64,000 bases of DNA from positions 496,001 to 560,000 of the forward strand of contig NZ_CABPSF010000002.1 in assembly GCF_902459685.1 (NCBI RefSeq). Reading direction: 5' to 3'. Positions within the stretch are counted from its first letter, which is position 1; every line of letters begins with the position of its first letter. Source of the stretch: Pandoraea iniqua. Lineage in GTDB: Bacteria > Pseudomonadota > Gammaproteobacteria > Burkholderiales > Burkholderiaceae. Of the stretch, positions 27,274-35,829 are shown in pieces. A model generated the notes under the pieces. It was given only the letters and a program-made list of their open reading frames with translations. It was not told where the DNA came from and ran no database searches. A program made the translations under genes and the position numbers.

Positions 27274-27932
27274 CAAAGTCGCTCCAGTTGTTGTGCGGCC
27301 GCGTCGAGAATCGCGGCGAATGCGTTGGCTTGCTCGGTCGAGAGCGGCTCGCCGCCCAGACGCAAGTGCACCGCATATTTGAAGTTGTGCAGCGCGCGCT
27401 GGACTTGCGGCGGCATGTCTTCCGAACGCTCGCGGCGCGTCGCCAGCCGCGCGAGCAGCTCGGTAACGGCGGCTTCGTTCTCGGCCAGATACTCGCGTCC
27501 GGCATCGGTAATTTCGTACGATTTGCGCTGACTTTCGCCCGTGCCTTCCTGCACACGGATGTAGCACATCTCGTCGAGCAGCGTGAGCGTCGGATACACC
27601 ACGCCCGCGCTCGGGCTGTACGTCCCGTTCACGCTTTCTTCGATGGCCTTGATGAGTTCGTAGCCGTGACGCGGTTGCTGTGCGATCAGGTGCAGCAGCA
27701 CCATGCGCAACCCGCCGTGGCTGAAGAGCCGGCCACCGCCGCGTCCGCCACGGCCACCGCGTTCGCCACGGCCCTCGCCATCACCCCGGCCCCGGCGGCT
27801 TTCGCCGAAACCTTCGCCCATTCCTTCGCCGCTTGCGCGACGGCCATGACGCTCGCCGCGGCGCTCGTCAAAATCCATGCTATCCAAGCCCAGCGGGCCT
27901 CGGCCCATGAAATCGCCTCGTGATCCACGCAT
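27273..27932 (-). CDS. PadR-family transcriptional regulator with a Gly/Arg-rich N-terminus
   Basis: A 219-aa regulator. Residues about 72-150 form a PadR winged helix (LRMVLLHLIAQQPRHGYELI and SAGVVYPTLTLLDEMCYI), followed by a helical C-terminal dimer region. The first 70 residues are unusual: almost wholly Gly, Arg and Glu with several RGG-like triplets. It resembles YqjI, the nickel/iron-responsive repressor of yqjH, whose N-terminal extension binds metal, but here the extension has few His. It is coupled to the SIP gene and likely controls it. Confidence 0.85.
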   Translation of the reverse strand: MRGSRGDFMGRGPLGLDSMDFDERRGERHGRRASGEGMGEGFGESRRGRGDGEGRGERGGRGGRGGGRLFSHGGLRMVLLHLIAQQPRHGYELIKAIEESVNGTYSPSAGVVYPTLTLLDEMCYIRVQEGTGESQRKSYEITDAGREYLAENEAAVTELLARLATRRERSEDMPPQVQRALHNFKYAVHLRLGGEPLSTEQANAFAAILDAAAQQLERL

Positions 27933-27946
27933 GATGCGACCCCTTC

Positions 27947-27989
27947 AGATGTAGTTAAGACGTGTTTACGATATATCTAAATTGCATCT
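27947..27989. promoter_or_regulatory. AT-rich promoter/operator region of the padR operon
   Basis: A distinctly AT-rich stretch just upstream of padR carries AGATG (27947-27951) and CATCT (27985-27989) as inverted arms around a TTTACGATATATCTAAAT core. PadR proteins often bind AT-rich dyads that overlap their own promoters. The match is short, so this is a candidate operator only. Confidence 0.35.
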
Positions 27990-28179
27990 AAACAAAGTTT
28001 TTTGTCGAATGACCCTAACCAAGTTAGGGGAATTTGGCGGAGGGGAGGCGCTGACGCCGGGGCGCGCGGACGCCCTGTCGTCAATGCGGGATTGAGCGAA
28101 AGAGTAGAGAAGGGCGTGGGTGAGTCGGCGGGTGAGTACTCGGGTGAGGGCCGTCGAAACGACAGCCCTGTAGCGATGG

Positions 28180-28986
28180 CTACTGCCCCGGGTGACTCAA
28201 CAGTTGACCGAGAAAATTGCGGGTCTTCTCGTGTTGCGGGGCGTCGAAGAATTGCGCGGGCGGCGCTTGCTCCACGATCCTGCCGTCGGCCATGAAGATG
28301 ACGCGGTCCGCCACACGGCGCGCGAAACCCATCTCGTGGGTGACGCATAGCATCGTCATGCCGTCTTCGGCCAGACCGATCATCGTGTCGAGCACTTCCT
28401 TGACCATCTCGGGATCGAGCGCGGACGTCGGTTCGTCGAACAGCATGATGCGCGGCGTCATGCACAGCGCCCGGGCGATGGCGACGCGCTGCTGCTGCCC
28501 GCCCGACAACTGGCTCGGGTACTTGTTTGCCTGTTCCGGAATGCGCACGCGGGTGAGGTATTGCATGGCGAGCGCCTCCGCATCGGCGCGCGAGAGCTTG
28601 CGCGAACGCATCGGCGCCAGCGTGCAGTTCTGCAATATCGTCAGATGCGGGAACAGATTGAATTGCTGGAACACCATGCCGACTTCCTGCCGGACGGAGG
28701 CCACATTGGCGCCGCCGGCCGTGAGGTCGATGCCGTCGACCACGATGCGTCCGCGCTGCACCGGCTCGAGCCGGTTGATGCAGCGAATGAGCGTCGATTT
28801 GCCGGAGCCCGACGGCCCGCAAATGACGATGCGCTCGCCCGCTGCAACACGCAGATCGATCTCCGTGAGCACCTGAAACTGCCCGAACCACTTGCTCACG
28901 CCATCGAGCTCGATGATTGGCCCGGGCGATTCCGATTCGCTGCCCGGGGTGCGTGCGGGATCACTTCTTTGGCTCACGTCGCTCAT
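28180..28986 (-). CDS. polar amino-acid ABC transporter, ATP-binding protein
   Basis: A 268-aa ABC ATPase of the GlnQ/HisP group. The Walker A motif is GPSGSGKST, the signature LSGGQQQRVAIARAL, Walker B IMLFDEPTSALD, and the switch His is in CVTHEMGFA. It energises uptake through the two adjacent permeases. The ATG at 28986 overlaps the binding-protein stop by 4 bp (ATGA). The longer open frame upstream to 29991 is a shadow of the binding-protein gene. It is the last gene of the four-gene minus-strand operon. Confidence 0.93.
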   Translation of the reverse strand: MSDVSQRSDPARTPGSESESPGPIIELDGVSKWFGQFQVLTEIDLRVAAGERIVICGPSGSGKSTLIRCINRLEPVQRGRIVVDGIDLTAGGANVASVRQEVGMVFQQFNLFPHLTILQNCTLAPMRSRKLSRADAEALAMQYLTRVRIPEQANKYPSQLSGGQQQRVAIARALCMTPRIMLFDEPTSALDPEMVKEVLDTMIGLAEDGMTMLCVTHEMGFARRVADRVIFMADGRIVEQAPPAQFFDAPQHEKTRNFLGQLLSHPGQ

Positions 28987-29906
28987 TGCAGTTTCGGCAG
29001 ATCGGTATCGAGCCACTTGCGGTAGAGCTTGTTCAACTCGCCGTTCGCCGTGTTGCGCGTCACGAAGTCGTTCACGGCGGCCAGAAGTTCGGGCTGGTTT
29101 TGGCGCAGCGCGATGCCCATGGACTGCTGCAACAGATTGAACTTGGGTTCGTACTGCCCCGGGGCACGCTGGCGAATCGCGGCGGCCACCGTCACCGAGC
29201 AACCGATGGCATCGACCTGACCGGAGAGCAGCGCCTGCATGGCGGAGGCGTCGTCGTCGAAGCGGCGGATTTCCGTGCCCTCGGGCGCGGTCTTGGTGAC
29301 AGCCACATCCTGCGTGCTCGCGCGCGCCACACCGACGCGCAGGCCTTTCAGATCGGCGGCGGCCTTGATGGGCGCGCCGACCTTGCCGAGCAGCACGATC
29401 GTTGCGGCCGCATAGGGCTTCGAGAATTGCACCTGTTTGGCGCGCTCCGGCGTGATGGCCAGCGACGCGACGAGCACATCGACCTTGCTGGTCAGCAGGA
29501 ACGGGATGCGATTCGGCCCCGTGACCGGCACGATATTGACCTTCACGCCGAGGTCTTTTGCGAGCAGTTTGGCCACGTCGGCGTCGTAACCGTCGGGCTG
29601 ATTCTGCGCATTCGTGGTGCCGTACGGCGGAAAGTCGACCAGCATGCCGACGTTGATGACGCCTTTCTTCTTGATGTCGGCCACGCTCTGCGCGTGCGCG
29701 GGCGTCGTGAACAGCGACAGCGTGCCGGTGAGCAGACTGCCGAGCGTGCCGCCCAGCGAGCCCGCAAAACCGGCGGGCATCGCCGCGATACCGACCGTGG
29801 TGATGAAATGACGGCGCGACGTCGTGCCGGCAGTGCACGGTTCGTTGGCCGGGTGCACGCGGCGCGGTGAGGGCGGCGTTGTCGAGGGAGGGGTTTTGCG
29901 CGTCAT
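28983..29906 (-). CDS. amino-acid ABC transporter substrate-binding protein, Tat-type signal
   Basis: A 307-aa periplasmic binding protein of SBP family 3. Mature motifs include GVINVGMLVDFPPYG and the C-terminal LNKLYRKWL. The N-terminus is long and has the twin-arginine motif SRRHFI at residues 30-35, followed by a hydrophobic stretch ending at AHAQ near residue 73. This points to Tat rather than Sec export, which is less common in this family. The ligand cannot be predicted. It is 72 bp downstream of the second permease. Confidence 0.88.
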   Translation of the reverse strand: MTRKTPPSTTPPSPRRVHPANEPCTAGTTSRRHFITTVGIAAMPAGFAGSLGGTLGSLLTGTLSLFTTPAHAQSVADIKKKGVINVGMLVDFPPYGTTNAQNQPDGYDADVAKLLAKDLGVKVNIVPVTGPNRIPFLLTSKVDVLVASLAITPERAKQVQFSKPYAAATIVLLGKVGAPIKAAADLKGLRVGVARASTQDVAVTKTAPEGTEIRRFDDDASAMQALLSGQVDAIGCSVTVAAAIRQRAPGQYEPKFNLLQQSMGIALRQNQPELLAAVNDFVTRNTANGELNKLYRKWLDTDLPKLQ

Positions 29907-29978
29907 GTTGGATCTCCTTGTTCGATATCGATAGGTGGCGATCTGTCGTTCGTTCTCTCGTTCTGGCGTTTTTCGTAA

Positions 29979-30632
29979 CTATCTTGCCCACGCGCTGGCC
30001 TGCCGGCGCTCAAGCCGCGCCGCCAGCCGCGACAGCGGCCAGCACAGCACGAAGTAGAGCGCAGCGACCACCGAAAACACCACGAGCGGCTGAAACGTGG
30101 CGTTGTTGATGATCTGGCCGGCGCGGGTAATTTCGGTAAAGCCGATGATGGCAGCGAGCGAGGTGCCTTTGACGATCTGCACCAGATAGCCCACCGTCGG
30201 CGCGATGGCGATGCGGGCCGCTTGCGGCAGCACGACATCGCGCATGCGGTTGAACCACGACAACGAAAGTGCCTGCGCAGCCTCGACCTGACCGTGCGGC
30301 ACCGCTTCGATGCACCCGCGCCAGATTTCACCGAGAAACGCGGCGCTATTCAGAATGAGTGCGATACCGGCAGCGATCCACGGATCGATTTCCAAGCCGA
30401 ACACCGGCGCACCGAAGAAAATCAAAAACAGTTGCAGCAGCAGTGGCGTGCCCTGAAACAGCTTGATAAAGGCGAGGGCGGCGTTGCGCAGCCAGACGAC
30501 GCTCGAGGTGCGCGCGAGGGCAATGCCCAGACCGAGAACGGCGCCCCCCGCGAAGGCGATGGCAGACAGGGCGAGCGTCCAGCGCGCCGCCTCGACGATG
30601 AACCAGAACTCCGGCCAACCGAAAGTCCGCAT
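29979..30632 (-). CDS. amino-acid ABC transporter permease
   Basis: A 217-aa inner-membrane permease of the HisM/GlnP type with about five membrane segments. The EAA-loop motif appears as GQVEAAQALSLSWFNRM near residue 135, which contacts the ATPase. It follows the first permease by 21 bp, and the pair should form a heterodimer. The polar-amino-acid specificity is a family inference. Confidence 0.9.
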   Translation of the reverse strand: MRTFGWPEFWFIVEAARWTLALSAIAFAGGAVLGLGIALARTSSVVWLRNAALAFIKLFQGTPLLLQLFLIFFGAPVFGLEIDPWIAAGIALILNSAAFLGEIWRGCIEAVPHGQVEAAQALSLSWFNRMRDVVLPQAARIAIAPTVGYLVQIVKGTSLAAIIGFTEITRAGQIINNATFQPLVVFSVVAALYFVLCWPLSRLAARLERRQASAWAR

Positions 30633-30653
30633 CGCGTGTGCTCCGTATCGGGT

Positions 30654-31331
30654 TTAGGTCTGGCGCCGCTCGGGATAATCGAGCGTACGGCGGTAGATCA
30701 CGCGAAAGAGCGCGGAAAACGCCAGCGAGAGCAGCAGATAGATGGCGGCAACCACGATATAGATCTCGAAGCTGCGGAACGTCTGCGATTGCAGATTCGC
30801 GGCCACCGAGGTCAGGTCGTCCGCCGAGATGACGGAGACCACTGCCGAGCTGAGCATCAGCAAGATGAACTGGCTGGTGAGCGCCGGGTAAATCGCCTTA
30901 AGCGCAGGCTTGAGAATAACGAAGCGAAAGATTTCCCAAGGCTTGAGGTTGAGCGCGAGCCCGGCTTCGATCTGGCCGCGCGGAATGGCATCGATGCCGG
31001 CGCGGATGATCTCGGTGGCATAGGCCCCCAGATTGACGACCATTGCCGTGAGCGCTGCGGTGTGCGGGCTCCAGCGCAACCCGACGGCGGGCAGCGCGAA
31101 GAAAAAGAAGAACAGCTGAACGAGGAAGGGCGTGTTGCGGATCAGCTCGATATAGGCGTCCACGAGCCATCGCACAGGGCCGGGGCCGGAGGTCTTGCCC
31201 CACGCGCAGACGATGGCGAGCGCGAGCCCGAGCACCATAGCGGTGGCCGACAGTTCGATGGTGATCCAGGTGCCCTTGAGTAGCAGTGGCCACGCCGCGA
31301 AGACGTCGCCGAACGCAAACGTGTAATGCAA
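30654..31331 (-). CDS. amino-acid ABC transporter permease
   Basis: A 225-aa permease and first gene of the four-gene importer operon. The segment ELIRNTPFLVQLFFFFFALP near residue 65 is diagnostic for the HisM/HisQ family, and the EAA loop GQIEAGLALNLKPWEI follows near residue 125. Five membrane segments are visible. No regulator gene is adjacent; the upstream 210 bp contain the terminator of the HU gene and, presumably, the operon promoter. Confidence 0.9.
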   Translation of the reverse strand: MHYTFAFGDVFAAWPLLLKGTWITIELSATAMVLGLALAIVCAWGKTSGPGPVRWLVDAYIELIRNTPFLVQLFFFFFALPAVGLRWSPHTAALTAMVVNLGAYATEIIRAGIDAIPRGQIEAGLALNLKPWEIFRFVILKPALKAIYPALTSQFILLMLSSAVVSVISADDLTSVAANLQSQTFRSFEIYIVVAAIYLLLSLAFSALFRVIYRRTLDYPERRQT

Positions 31332-31443
31332 GGAAGTCCCCCGCGAGCGCTGACGGTGCCCGGAGCGATGTTAGCGGGCGACGCACCATGCGTCCACTCA
31401 GCACAAACCCCAGCGAAATGACGGGGTGGCGATGGGGCGGGCG

Positions 31444-31475
31444 AAAAAAAACGGTGCCGAATCTCGGCACCGTTT
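31444..31475 (-). terminator. intrinsic terminator of the HU gene
   Basis: AAACGGTGCCGA (31449-31460) pairs with TCGGCACCGTTT (31464-31475) around a 3-base loop. On the minus strand the stem is followed by eight T residues, about 70 bp after the HU stop. Confidence 0.87.
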
Positions 31476-31543
31476 GACTGCATATCTGGCAAGTTTTGCG
31501 ATATTCGCTGCTGCCGGTGAGGCGGCAGCGCATCGCGCAAGAC

Positions 31544-32008
31544 TTACTGTGCAGCGTCCTTCACCTTCTTCAGCGAGCGAACCTTCACGCGCGTCGAAGC
31601 CGGCTTGGCGGCGAACTCACGTTCTTGCTTCGTGAACGGGTCGATGCCACGGCGCTTCGGCTTGGCGGCGATCTTCTGCGTCGTGACCTTGAACAGGCCA
31701 TGCAGCGTGAATTCGCCAGCGCCCTTCTTGTGCAGTGCGCCGAGAATGGTGTTCTCGAGCGCGGCCAGCACTGCCTTGACGGTCTTCACTTCGACAGCAG
31801 CACGCTCTGCGAGGTGTGCGGCGAGTTGCGTCTTGTTGAGCGAGTCCTTGAGCGGCGTGACCTTGTCGGTCGCTGCTGCCTTCGGAGCTGCCTTCGGTGC
31901 TGCTGCCTTCTTCACCGGAGCCTTTTTAGCGGCCGGAGCCTTTTTCGCTACCGGAGCTTTTTTTGCCACAGGGGCCTTCTTAGCTGCTGCTTTCTTTGCC
32001 GTTGCCAT
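31544..32008 (-). CDS. HU-family DNA-binding protein with Lys/Ala/Pro-rich N-terminal tail
   Basis: A 154-aa nucleoid protein. Residues 1-45 are repeats of a KKAP(V/A)A pattern like the tails of histone H1 and AlgP/HctB proteins. Residues about 50-140 are an HU/IHF fold (LNKTQLAAHLAERAAV, GEFTLHGLFKVTTQ, RRGIDPFTKQ). The tail should bind DNA backbone and condense DNA, with the HU part bending it. The ATG at 32008 (MATAKKAAAKKAP) is chosen over an upstream ATG at 32212, whose extra residues are Arg-rich shadow sequence. The coding DNA of the tail is itself repetitive. Confidence 0.9.
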   Translation of the reverse strand: MATAKKAAAKKAPVAKKAPVAKKAPAAKKAPVKKAAAPKAAPKAAATDKVTPLKDSLNKTQLAAHLAERAAVEVKTVKAVLAALENTILGALHKKGAGEFTLHGLFKVTTQKIAAKPKRRGIDPFTKQEREFAAKPASTRVKVRSLKKVKDAAQ

Positions 32009-32322
32009 ATCGATCCAATCGATGAGAATAAGAAAGTGCCGTCGTAGAACGGCCACCCGAATGATACGTCTTGCTGCGCCGACGATTCTACCTAAGAAAT
32101 CGCGTTCTGCGAGCAGTGCGCAAATTATGTTGCGCGCTTGCCGCACAAGGTTTCTCAGCGCGCGAGCCGTATTTCGAAGTGTTTTGCGAGTGTTTCGTTC
32201 GCGACGTGACACAGCGTCTTTGTCGCGTTGTGTGACTTACGGGTTCCGCACCGTCGTTTTTCTTTGTCTTACTTTGTCCCGGACTCGTTGTGAAGGGGTG
32301 CTGAAAACCGCCCGCAGCGCGC
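32009..32322. promoter_or_regulatory. HU gene upstream region
   Basis: This 314-bp stretch lies upstream of the HU gene and downstream of the exported-protein gene. It is somewhat AT-richer near 32090-32170 and 32255-32290 and has several GCG-TTTT blocks, but I see no reliable promoter boxes, terminator or additional gene. Confidence 0.3.
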
Positions 32323-33408
32323 TCAAAAACGCTGCATCTGGCAGGTTTCGCAGCGCCCGTCGCGGTTGCACCAGGCGTCGGTGAGCGTGGTGCCGTCGGC
32401 CCCGAACGTGATGTCGTGCTTCGCGCCGTAGCTGCCGGCGAGTTGCAGACGGTCGCCCGCGAGCGTGCCTTGCACGGTGGTGTGGATGTTCGGTTCGACG
32501 TCGTCGACGTTGCCGGTGACCTGCGCGCCATTAAGCGCCAGCGCCATGAGTCGCGTCATCGGCGAGCCCCAGAGACCCCACCAAGGCGGTGCATTCGTGC
32601 ACAGGCCGCGCCAGCGGCCCGACGGATTCACCACGCGCATCGGTGCGGCGGCCGGGGGCTGCGCCGCTGCCGATGGCGGGATCGGCGGGGTGACGATGGT
32701 TGCGCCGGCAGGTGTAGGGGCGTTGATCGCCGCGACATCGCGTGCGACTTCCGGTGAGCCCGAGGTCGACGCGTTGACGGCGTTCAGGCCAGCCGTGTCG
32801 CCAATGGAACTCGGCATGGGCGTCGCCGTCGGCGTGGGAGTGGCGGACGATGGCGCTGCACTCGCGGGGGCGGATGGCATCGCCGACGCGGGTACGTAAG
32901 TAGTGGCGTTGTTGGCAGGTGCTGCCGGTGCGGGGGCCAGCGGCGCAGCGCTGAACGTACCCGGCGCGCCGCTCAAGCGAGCCATGTCCGGCGACAGGCC
33001 GTCGTTCGGCACCGGCGCGGTGGCGGCGGCGCAGACGTGGCATGACAGGCTCGACAAGCTGTTACGTGTGAGCGGGCGGGTGCCGAACATGCGCTGCCCG
33101 CCTTGCGAACCGTCACGCAGGATGGTGACGTAGGCGGTGTCGTCCAGCCGGTAATCGACCTTGGCGCACGACGGCGCATTGGTTTGCAGCGTGACGTCCG
33201 CCGAGTAAGCCCCATTGCTCGCGAACACCGGAATGACCGCAACGGACGCCGAACAATCGGCAATGATGCGTGCGCAGTCGCATCCGCCAACCGGCTCGTG
33301 CGCGCTGCCACCGGCCTGCGCTTGCGCATGACCGGCCGCAGCAAGCGTACCGAGCATGCTCGCGACGAGCCATCCCGCCGCAATACTCCATGACTTGAAT
33401 CCCCGCAT
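32323..33408 (-). CDS. exported Pro/Ala-rich hypothetical protein
   Basis: A 361-aa protein starting MRGFKSWSIAAGWLVASMLG, a signal peptide with likely cleavage near AQAQA (about residue 30). The N-terminal third has paired cysteines (GCDCARIIADC) and a beta-rich segment (TLQTNAPSCAKVDYRL). The middle, about residues 130-260, is low-complexity Pro/Ala/Ser/Thr. A C-terminal beta-domain contains PSGRWRGLC and ends CETCQMQRF. I do not recognise a family. The start at 33408 is preferred over 33507 because it begins the signal peptide. Confidence 0.7.
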   Translation of the reverse strand: MRGFKSWSIAAGWLVASMLGTLAAAGHAQAQAGGSAHEPVGGCDCARIIADCSASVAVIPVFASNGAYSADVTLQTNAPSCAKVDYRLDDTAYVTILRDGSQGGQRMFGTRPLTRNSLSSLSCHVCAAATAPVPNDGLSPDMARLSGAPGTFSAAPLAPAPAAPANNATTYVPASAMPSAPASAAPSSATPTPTATPMPSSIGDTAGLNAVNASTSGSPEVARDVAAINAPTPAGATIVTPPIPPSAAAQPPAAAPMRVVNPSGRWRGLCTNAPPWWGLWGSPMTRLMALALNGAQVTGNVDDVEPNIHTTVQGTLAGDRLQLAGSYGAKHDITFGADGTTLTDAWCNRDGRCETCQMQRF

Positions 33409-33673
33409 GACGTTTCCCCGAATGTGGCGGTGTGTCCTATGCAGCGGATAGTCAATCAAAAGGCGTCCGCTGACAAGAGTCGAACGGGTGGAAAACGCTG
33501 TAAACAAAGGGAAAATAAACGACGAACAGAGGGCGGAAATCGCAAGTCGTCAATGGATCGCGTGCCATTTCGGCGTCATCTTGATGTGACGCTTAGCGCG
33601 TGTGCGTCGCCGATCGAGCGGTCTACACTGGCGATTCGTGGCCTTGCAGTGCCACCGCCCACTGGAGACATGC

Positions 33674-35017
33674 ATGTCCGTCAATCGCCCGTCCCACGTG
33701 CCCCCGCCGTCAGAAGCCTCCTCGAAACGTGCCACCAGAAGCGCTGATTTATCAGGGATTCCCAACGTTCCACCGTCCGCAAAACGCGTGCTTGCGATGC
33801 TCGCGACGCTGTTTTTCGCGATGGGGTTGATCACCTCGCTCAACGACATTCTCGTGCCGCACTTCAAGGCCGCGTTCGATTTGACGTATCGCGACGCTGC
33901 GCTCATCCAGTCGAGTTTCTTCGCGGCTTACTTCGTCGTGTCGTATCCGGCCGGGCAATACACGGCGCGTGTGGGGTACCGGCGGGCGCTGGCGAGTTCG
34001 CTCTGGCTGGCCGGTCTGGGCTGCGCGCTGTTCTTCCCGGCGGCGGCGCTGGTGTCGTATCCGTGCTTCCTCGCCGCGCTGTTCGTGCTCGCGAGCGGCA
34101 TCACGCTGCTGCAAGTGGCCGTCAATGCGTATGTCGAAACGCTAGGCTCGCGTGGCGAGGCGGCGAGCCGCCTCACGTTGGTGCAGGCGTTCAACTCGTT
34201 GGGCACGACGGTCGGCCCGCCGCTCGCTGCGCTGTGGATTCTCGCGCCGCAGGCGGTGACGGAGACGGCCACCGGGCACGCAGTGCATGCAGTGGACAGC
34301 GTGCGCCTGCCGTACGGCATGCTGGCGGCGGTGTTGATGGTTGGCGGTGTGGTGCTGTGGCGGCTGACGCTACCCGAGCAACGTGCCGAAGCCGCCACGC
34401 CGCCGGGTTTGATCGGCAACGTGCGCAGCCTGCTCGCGCATCGACCGTTGCGATACGGCATCGTGGCGCTCTTTTTGTATGTCGGGGCGGAAGTGAGTAT
34501 CGGCAGCTTCCTCATCGTCTATCTGACGCACACCGATACCGGCATTGCCGATCACGGTCATGCCAGCCGCTACCTCGCGTTTTACTGGGGCGGCGCGATG
34601 GTCGGACGGTTCATCGGCGCGTGGCTGCTGAGGCAGGTGTCGCCCGGCAAGTTGTTGAGCCTGTGCGCGCTCTACAACTTGCTGCTGATTCTCGCGTCGT
34701 TCACCTTGCCGGCCACGTTCGCGATGTGGCTGCTGCTCGCGTGTGGACTGGGCAACGCGATCATGTTCCCGACGATTTTCTCGCTGTCGGTCGGCGGCCT
34801 TGGTTCACGTGTGAGCGAAGGCGGGGGACTGATCTGCATGGCCATCGTCGGCGGCGCCGTGCTGCCGTATCTGCAAGGTGCGCTCGCGGACGGCGTCGGC
34901 GTGGTCATGTCGTTTCTGGTGCCTGCCGCGGCCTATTGCTATATCGCCGGCTTCGGCGCGTGGTGCGCCCGCACATCGCCGGAACTTGCCGGTCAGCCGG
35001 CTTTGCCGAACGTGTAA
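33674..35017 (+). CDS. FucP-family sugar MFS transporter
   Basis: A 447-aa major-facilitator permease. After about 40 polar residues it enters the first helix (LATLFFAMGLITSLNDILVPHF), a sequence characteristic of FucP/GluP, followed by the SYPAGQY and YVETLGSRGEAASRLTLVQAFNSLG region. About twelve membrane segments are visible. The family imports fucose, glucose or galactose with protons, but the substrate is unknown here. The ATG at 33674 is chosen because upstream residues are not family-like. Its 3' end overlaps the convergent pagP by 25 bp. Confidence 0.87.
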   Translation: MSVNRPSHVPPPSEASSKRATRSADLSGIPNVPPSAKRVLAMLATLFFAMGLITSLNDILVPHFKAAFDLTYRDAALIQSSFFAAYFVVSYPAGQYTARVGYRRALASSLWLAGLGCALFFPAAALVSYPCFLAALFVLASGITLLQVAVNAYVETLGSRGEAASRLTLVQAFNSLGTTVGPPLAALWILAPQAVTETATGHAVHAVDSVRLPYGMLAAVLMVGGVVLWRLTLPEQRAEAATPPGLIGNVRSLLAHRPLRYGIVALFLYVGAEVSIGSFLIVYLTHTDTGIADHGHASRYLAFYWGGAMVGRFIGAWLLRQVSPGKLLSLCALYNLLLILASFTLPATFAMWLLLACGLGNAIMFPTIFSLSVGGLGSRVSEGGGLICMAIVGGAVLPYLQGALADGVGVVMSFLVPAAAYCYIAGFGAWCARTSPELAGQPALPNV

Positions 35018-35700
35018 CGGCCGAAGATGAACAGCACGTTGCCGTTGCCTTTGCCACCGGGGATATAGGTGGTCGCCACCGACGCGCGGCCCACGGCGAT
35101 TTCTGCAATGGGCAGCGCGGCAGGGAACGGAAAGCCGCCGAGCGTATCGGTGCGCGACATCAAAAACGCGGTATAGCCGAGCCCGAAACGCACGGGCCCG
35201 GCTTTCGCCATATTCCAGATCCGTCCGTAGCCGATCATCGGCGACCAGTCGTTATGCGAGTCTTTGAAGACCATCGCGTACAACATGCGCGAGCCGTCGT
35301 TGCCATCCGAGAGCACCCGGCCGTAACCGATGCCCCACGGGTTTTCGTTGAACTGCGAGATTTTTTCGGGCGTGTACGCGAAGCGCAGATGGTGCGTGTG
35401 CAACGGCACGTAAAGATCGCTCGCCCCTTCCACTGCAATGTCGCGGAACTCGTCTGCGATGGCACCCGGCCACGTCGCGATGCCACTGCGCTGACTCTCT
35501 TCTGCTGCACGGACGTCGATGGACCACGAGAGCGCCAGCGCCGTCGTCAGTGCGGCAAGCGTGGGCACGGCGCGCAGCGACGGACGCGAGGGACGCGAGG
35601 GACCATCGGCAAGACGGGAAAGCGGAAAGCGTGAGGGGGGCGGTACGACACAAATCGATTGCGCGAGCCGCCCGGTGTTCTGGGGGTTCGTAGACGTCAT
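34993..35700 (-). CDS. pagP: lipid A palmitoyltransferase PagP
   Basis: A 235-aa outer-membrane enzyme that moves a palmitate from phospholipid to lipid A. The mature part has the catalytic His region (HTHHLRFAYTPEKI), the Asp-Ser region (FKDSHNDW) and the barrel segments GYGRIWN and GLGYTAFLMSR. The C-terminus ends in an aromatic-flanked strand (FIFGRYTFGK). E. coli PagP has about 186 residues including its signal; this one has a long N-terminus before the hydrophobic signal segment near residue 50, so a later start is possible. It overlaps fucP-like gene ends. Confidence 0.85.
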   Translation of the reverse strand: MTSTNPQNTGRLAQSICVVPPPSRFPLSRLADGPSRPSRPSLRAVPTLAALTTALALSWSIDVRAAEESQRSGIATWPGAIADEFRDIAVEGASDLYVPLHTHHLRFAYTPEKISQFNENPWGIGYGRVLSDGNDGSRMLYAMVFKDSHNDWSPMIGYGRIWNMAKAGPVRFGLGYTAFLMSRTDTLGGFPFPAALPIAEIAVGRASVATTYIPGGKGNGNVLFIFGRYTFGKAG

Positions 35701-35829
35701 GAGGAAAGGCGTGGGTTCGTGGAGAAAAGACGAGTAACTAGACTCGCCCCCCGTCGCGAAAGTTCGTCCTGCCGGAGAATTGGGAAGATGCCCACGCAAG
35801 AAGCGTTCGGTGACCGAACCTGCTGCTTC

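Noticed and set aside
28986-29991. N-terminal extension of the ABC ATPase by about 335 residues
   Set aside because: The extension runs through the binding-protein gene in another frame; the ATG at 28986 with a 4-bp overlap is the natural start.
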